Assembly (NCBI RefSeq): GCF_014529705.1
Contig: NZ_JAANIH010000020.1
Coordinates: forward strand, 62,001 to 126,000
DNA from: Bradyrhizobium campsiandrae
Lineage (GTDB): Bacteria; Pseudomonadota; Alphaproteobacteria; Rhizobiales; Xanthobacteraceae
DNA length: 64,000 nt
Reading direction: 5' to 3'
Shown: positions 60,898 to 64,000 of the stretch, piece by piece
Numbering within the stretch: the first letter of the stretch is position 1
How the letters are laid out: the number at the start of each line of letters is the position of its first letter
Program-made: the position numbers and the translations under genes
Notes under the pieces: generated by a model
The model's input: the letters and a program-made list of their open reading frames with translations, nothing else
Databases searched by the model: none
Told to the model about the DNA's origin: nothing

Positions 60898-62724
60898 TCA
60901 CTGAGCCAGATTCTTGATCCTGGTCCTCTGAGCCGCGAAATCAGAATTGTCCGGCGCCAGCGCGATCGCGCAGTCGATATCGTTCAACGCCTGCTCCAGA
61001 TTCTTCGACTGCGCGTAGGCATTGGCGCGGGACGCCAGATATTTCGGCTCGTTCTCGTTGGTCGCGATGGCAACGCCGAACGCCTTGATCGCCTCGACGA
61101 GATAGCCGCCCTTGTCGTCGCTCCCCGCCGCCATCATGCTGACGATGCCCTTGTTCCAGTAGAATTCGGGATTCTCGGGATGCAGCCTGATGGCCTCGTT
61201 GATGTCGGTCAGCGCATTTTCGAAGAGGCCCATGGTCGCGTTGAAATTGGCACGGCGCACGCGGTACTCGGCTTTGACGGGGTCCAACTCCACCATATAG
61301 GCAAAGCTGGCGGCGGCTTCCTTGATTAGCTTTTGCCTGTGTTGCAGCGTCCCGAGATCGAAATACACCCTGGCCAGGCGAACCGAGAGCTCGCCGTCGT
61401 CCTTGAGCAGCGCGTGCAGTTCCGTACCGCTCCGGGTCAGCTCCTCCAGCGCGGCAATCGTGCGGGGAGAAACCGCGAGCGCGATCATGAACTCATCGCG
61501 CCGTTGCTGCAGCTCATCCTTCGAAAGGCGCGCCTTCTCGGACGGGCCCGGTGACGGTTGTGGAGTTTCGACATCGAAGATCCTGCCGTCGGACGACCGC
61601 ATATAGAGAACCGGAATTCCCCACTCGACCCGCGACTTCTCGCGGATGAACTTGCGCGCCAGCGTCACCGCATCGTCGATCGGCTTGTTCTTGCACAGCG
61701 CTTCATAAAACCCCTCCGACATCGAGATTGCGGCGCCGTCGGTGATGGGAAATTGCATCGCGATCACGGCGGGCAGCCATCCCGTCTTCATCAATCCGAT
61801 CGCGGGATTTCCGAACCGATCGCCGACATTGATCCTGGCGCTCTCGCAGCAATTGAGCACGATCAGCCGAAGACTCTTGCGCGCGCCGGTCAGAATGGTC
61901 GCCAGATCCGAGGCAAACCGTTTGACCGGCTTGCCATCCTCATCGACCATGACGATGAAGCCGCGCTCGTTGAAGCCGTCGGCATCGCCGCCCGGGATCT
62001 CGTCCTCGACACCGCCGTGCCCGATGAAGTGGAAGATGTGCCAGTCTCCCTCCAGAAGCTTCTTCATCAGGTCTTTTCCCGACCCGCCCGGGACCCACTG
62101 GAAATCCACGCGGCCCGCGTGCTGGAGCGCGTCGATGCCCTTGTTGATGCGCTCGCGCTCCTTGGCGACGTTGAGCTTGGGCCACTCGCCGCTCGACGGG
62201 TCCGAGATCATGCCGAGAATGCGCAGCGGACCCTTGACGCCCATCGGTCCCACCGCGCCCACCGTGTCGAGATGCCGCACGATCGGTCGCGACAGACTGA
62301 CGAAATCGGGCTGTTCGCTTGCGTCGCAGAGATATTCCCATGGCAGCCCGGCAAGCTCCGCTGCCTCGATGCGCAGCTTGATTCTGAAGTCGTCGGACTT
62401 GCCCTTGCTCTGCAGGTAGATATCCCGAATCGAGGTGGCCTCCGTGAAGACGCTGCGGAAAACGCCAAGTCCGAAATCTCGCAGCACCTGCTCGCCGCGC
62501 GTCGCCGGCCCCGAATGACTTTTCTGGTCGATTTCCAGAACCGCGCTTTCGAGCTCGCCGCGCAACTTTGCCAGCACGGCGGGGTCACTGAACCAGAATT
62601 TCAGCCTGGTCTTCGGCGCCTCGCCGACCGGCGACTTGATGACCTTGCCGTAATATTGCTGCGGACCACCGGCGACCGGCAGATCGGAACCAATTTCGAG
62701 TTCTAAATATTCGGCACTGGGCAT
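60898..62724 (-). CDS. CHAT-domain (caspase-like) protease with C-terminal TPR repeats
   Basis: A 608-residue protein. Residues about 90-390 form a CHAT domain, with catalytic His ~236 in HIFHFIGHGGVEDE and Cys ~293 in LIVLNCCESARI; both are present. The C-terminal region (about 395-608) contains TPR-like helix pairs (RLARVYFDLGTLQHRQKLI, YRVRRANFNATMGLFENALTDINEAIRLHPENPEFYWNKGI, ALNDIDCAIALAPDN). The N-terminal 85 residues are beta-rich and unrecognised. CHAT proteases take part in bacterial cell-death or defence systems and usually cleave a partner protein. The next gene is a membrane protein, a candidate partner. Upstream lie three 18-bp tandem repeats. Confidence 0.9.
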   Translation of the reverse strand: MPSAEYLELEIGSDLPVAGGPQQYYGKVIKSPVGEAPKTRLKFWFSDPAVLAKLRGELESAVLEIDQKSHSGPATRGEQVLRDFGLGVFRSVFTEATSIRDIYLQSKGKSDDFRIKLRIEAAELAGLPWEYLCDASEQPDFVSLSRPIVRHLDTVGAVGPMGVKGPLRILGMISDPSSGEWPKLNVAKERERINKGIDALQHAGRVDFQWVPGGSGKDLMKKLLEGDWHIFHFIGHGGVEDEIPGGDADGFNERGFIVMVDEDGKPVKRFASDLATILTGARKSLRLIVLNCCESARINVGDRFGNPAIGLMKTGWLPAVIAMQFPITDGAAISMSEGFYEALCKNKPIDDAVTLARKFIREKSRVEWGIPVLYMRSSDGRIFDVETPQPSPGPSEKARLSKDELQQRRDEFMIALAVSPRTIAALEELTRSGTELHALLKDDGELSVRLARVYFDLGTLQHRQKLIKEAAASFAYMVELDPVKAEYRVRRANFNATMGLFENALTDINEAIRLHPENPEFYWNKGIVSMMAAGSDDKGGYLVEAIKAFGVAIATNENEPKYLASRANAYAQSKNLEQALNDIDCAIALAPDNSDFAAQRTRIKNLAQ

Positions 62725-62748
62725 AGCAGCCTCACTCGGCCAAGATAT

Positions 62749-62802
62749 ACTTGAACAACACGTTTTACTTGGACAACACGTTTTTCCCGAACAACACGTC
62801 CT
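62749..62802. repeat. three tandem 18-bp direct repeats upstream of the CHAT gene
   Basis: Unit 1 ACTTGAACAACACGTTTT begins at 62749, unit 2 ACTTGGACAACACGTTTT at 62767 and unit 3 CCCGAACAACACGTCCTT at 62785. The shared ACAACACGT recurs exactly every 18 bp. They lie 25-78 nt upstream of the CHAT start on its template side, in the position of a promoter or operator. Exact period and short length suggest iterons for a repeat-binding regulator. Confidence 0.8.
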
Positions 62803-63144
62803 TCAAATACGAGCGGCTTGTCCCCGAGAAGCGACAAGACTCTCTGCGCGTGTCAAAAGGCGATTGCGCCTGATCGCGCACGCGCCGGAGAATTGATGTC
62901 ATCGAGAAGCACTCATGTGCTCCCCTGGGACAATCGCAACCAAGTCGATGGCAACATCAGCTCGCAAGACTATCACACACAACCTCGAGACGCATTTGTG
63001 AAACATGTCTCATGTGGCCCGAAATTTGTGCGGGTCCGCGGGCCGTCGAGGGCCGGTTTGGTTTCCGGGGATCGAACCTATCGGCCCGGTGCGGCGACTA
63101 AGCCATCGTGCCAGAACTCGCGGGCGCCAAATTTGGACCTCCCC
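62803..63144. other. divergent intergenic region, no further gene seen
   Basis: Between the repeats and the DUF350 gene. The frame is open here (from 62818) but the residues look nonproteinaceous (MSPRSDKTLCACQK-type), so I do not call a gene. A GGGGATCGAACC string at about 63067-63078 resembles a tRNA T-arm but does not fold. Nothing else is seen. Confidence 0.4.
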
Positions 63145-63549
63145 ATGATCCTGCAATCGCTCGCCGGCCTGCCCGCCTTCCTGGTCTATTTCTGTACCGG
63201 GCTGATCGCGATCGTGGCATATCTGTTCGCCTACACGCGGATCACGCCGCACAACGAGTTCCAGCTCATCCGCGACAACGACCCGGCGGCTGCGATTGCG
63301 CTCGGTCTCAGCCTGCTCGGCTTCGTGGCGCCGCTGTTCAGCGCGATCGCGCATTCGGCCAACGTGCTGGACTGCCTGGTCTGGGCTGCTATCGCGCTGA
63401 TCGTGCAGGTCGCCGTGTTCTACATCGTGAAGATCCCGGTGCCTGATCTGTCGGGCCGGATCGCCGCCGGCGAGCTCGCGCCCGCCATCTGGCTCGGCCT
63501 GTCCTCGCTCGCCGCGGGCCTGCTCAACGCCGCCTGCATGATCTACTGA
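63145..63549 (+). CDS. DUF350 family membrane protein
   Basis: A 134-residue inner-membrane protein with four hydrophobic segments (LAGLPAFLVYFCTGLIAIVAYLFAY, AAAIALGLSLLGFVAPLFSAIAHS, CLVWAAIALIVQVAVFYIV, APAIWLGLSSLAAGLLNAACM) and the DUF350 motif THNEFQLIRDND-like TPHNEFQLI. Function unknown; DUF350 proteins are often next to YgiB/YgiC-like genes, as here. The ATG at 63145 fits family length. The next gene lies 33 bp downstream and probably belongs to the same operon. Confidence 0.87.
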   Translation: MILQSLAGLPAFLVYFCTGLIAIVAYLFAYTRITPHNEFQLIRDNDPAAAIALGLSLLGFVAPLFSAIAHSANVLDCLVWAAIALIVQVAVFYIVKIPVPDLSGRIAAGELAPAIWLGLSSLAAGLLNAACMIY

Positions 63550-63582
63550 CAGGGTCGCGAAGCAACATGATGGCGAAGTGAT

Positions 63583-63990
63583 ATGGCCAGCAATCCTCCC
63601 AGCAAGGAGTTCGGCAAGCGCCGGCCGCGCATGCCGGCGGACCTGCCGCTACCGCCACGCGAGCCGGTGAAGCGTTCCGGACATGTGGCGCTGCTGGTGA
63701 TGGGCACGATCGCGGTCGGCAGCTCCGCCTTCATGCTGATGCCGCAGCGGAACTGCGATCCCACGCCTCCTGGGGCGACGGTCCCGGGCGCCACGACGCC
63801 CGCACCGGTGACCACCAACTGCAGCAGCTCGTCCAGCAGCAGCGGCTCGCACTGGTCGTCGCGATCAGGCTTCTACAGCAGCGACTCCTCGAGCCATTCC
63901 TCGTCGGGTGGCTCCTCCGACGCAGGTTCCGGCGGCGTCACACGCGGCGGCTTCGGCTCGTTTGCGCATGCGTTCTCGGGCGGCGGCTGA
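63583..63990 (+). CDS. YgiB/DUF1190-like protein, Ser/Gly-rich low-complexity C-terminus
   Basis: A 135-residue protein. A Lys/Arg-rich N-terminus leads to one membrane segment (HVALLVMGTIAVGSSAFMLM) that precedes CDPTPPGATVPGATTPAP. The remainder is Ser-rich (SSSSSSSGSHW, then DSSSHSSSGGSSDAG) ending in Gly-rich GGFGSFAHAFSGGG. I place it as YgiB/DUF1190-like because of the short hydrophobic anchor and Ser/Gly tail beside a DUF350 gene, but the family call is tentative. A glutathionylspermidine-synthase-like gene (ygiC type) would be expected just beyond the window edge. Confidence 0.6.
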   Translation: MASNPPSKEFGKRRPRMPADLPLPPREPVKRSGHVALLVMGTIAVGSSAFMLMPQRNCDPTPPGATVPGATTPAPVTTNCSSSSSSSGSHWSSRSGFYSSDSSSHSSSGGSSDAGSGGVTRGGFGSFAHAFSGGG

Positions 63991-64000
63991 CGCGCGAGGT

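Noticed and set aside
63040..63120. Possible tRNA on the minus strand
   Set aside because: A GGTTCGATCC-like string is present, but the T-stem pairs only at two positions and no D or anticodon arm folds.
1..64000. CRISPR array, insertion sequence, prophage or integrase
   Set aside because: No regularly spaced repeats with unique spacers, no transposase or integrase motifs, and no phage structural genes were seen.

Overview
The window is a chromosomal segment of a high-GC alphaproteobacterium. It is most likely a Bradyrhizobium or close Nitrobacteraceae relative. The evidence is a CtrA regulator next to fliI/fliJ, GANTC-rich and TTAA-N7-TTAA-type promoter sites, several dispersed palindromic intergenic repeats, and many oxidoreductase, ABC-transporter and XRE-cupin genes. 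It is densely coding on both strands. I saw no transposase, phage gene, rRNA, tRNA or CRISPR array.

Layout. 1-6.3 kb: the 3' part of a GH10 xylanase gene, a DUF6492 protein, a protein-L-isoaspartate methyltransferase-like gene, and a 1158-residue SAM/adenylate-cyclase/ATPase/TPR protein. 6.4-15.1 kb: a compact biosynthetic locus with a two-module nonribosomal peptide synthetase (NRPS), a 56-residue lysine-rich ORF, a Sfp-type phosphopantetheinyl transferase and a luciferase-like flavin monooxygenase. The last two overlap by 4 bp. 15.2-19.3 kb: an HDAC-family amidohydrolase, an SMP-30-like secreted protein and a sorbosone-dehydrogenase-like haem protein. 20-30.8 kb: amino-compound catabolism, with an enoyl-CoA hydratase, gamma-glutamyltransferase, FAD amine oxidase, polar amino-acid ABC transporter, DadA, an omega-aminotransferase and two XRE-cupin regulators. 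31-39.3 kb: an LprI-type secreted protein, a PaoABC-like molybdenum aldehyde oxidoreductase with a divergent TetR regulator, and an MFS transporter. 39.5-43.9 kb: a copper-handling operon (His-rich protein, lipoprotein, TolC-like, multicopper oxidase, cupredoxin, CusF-like). 44.2-46.3 kb: flhA. 46.6-55.9 kb: mixed accessory genes (methyltransferase, AraC regulators, NAT, AdaA-like, thioesterase, NDH-2-like, ECF sigma/anti-sigma). 56.2-59.1 kb: fliJ, fliI and divergent ctrA. 59.2-62.7 kb: a CHAT-TPR protease gene followed by a large membrane protein. 63.1-64.0 kb: a DUF350 protein and a Ser-rich YgiB-like protein.

Most distinctive: the NRPS locus is the best candidate for an undescribed system. 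Its first activation domain looks like an acyl/oxalyl-CoA ligase. The second adenylation domain lacks the usual pocket aspartate (Val instead). The enzyme ends in a condensation domain with no thioesterase, and a tiny Lys-rich ORF lies between it and its phosphopantetheinyl transferase. A second candidate is the CHAT-TPR/membrane-protein pair, preceded by three exact-period 18-bp repeats. The flagellar and cell-cycle genes are tied together by CtrA-like boxes upstream of flhA and between fliI and ctrA, and by six GANTC (CcrM) sites in the ctrA promoter. All family assignments rest on reading motifs; no database search was run.
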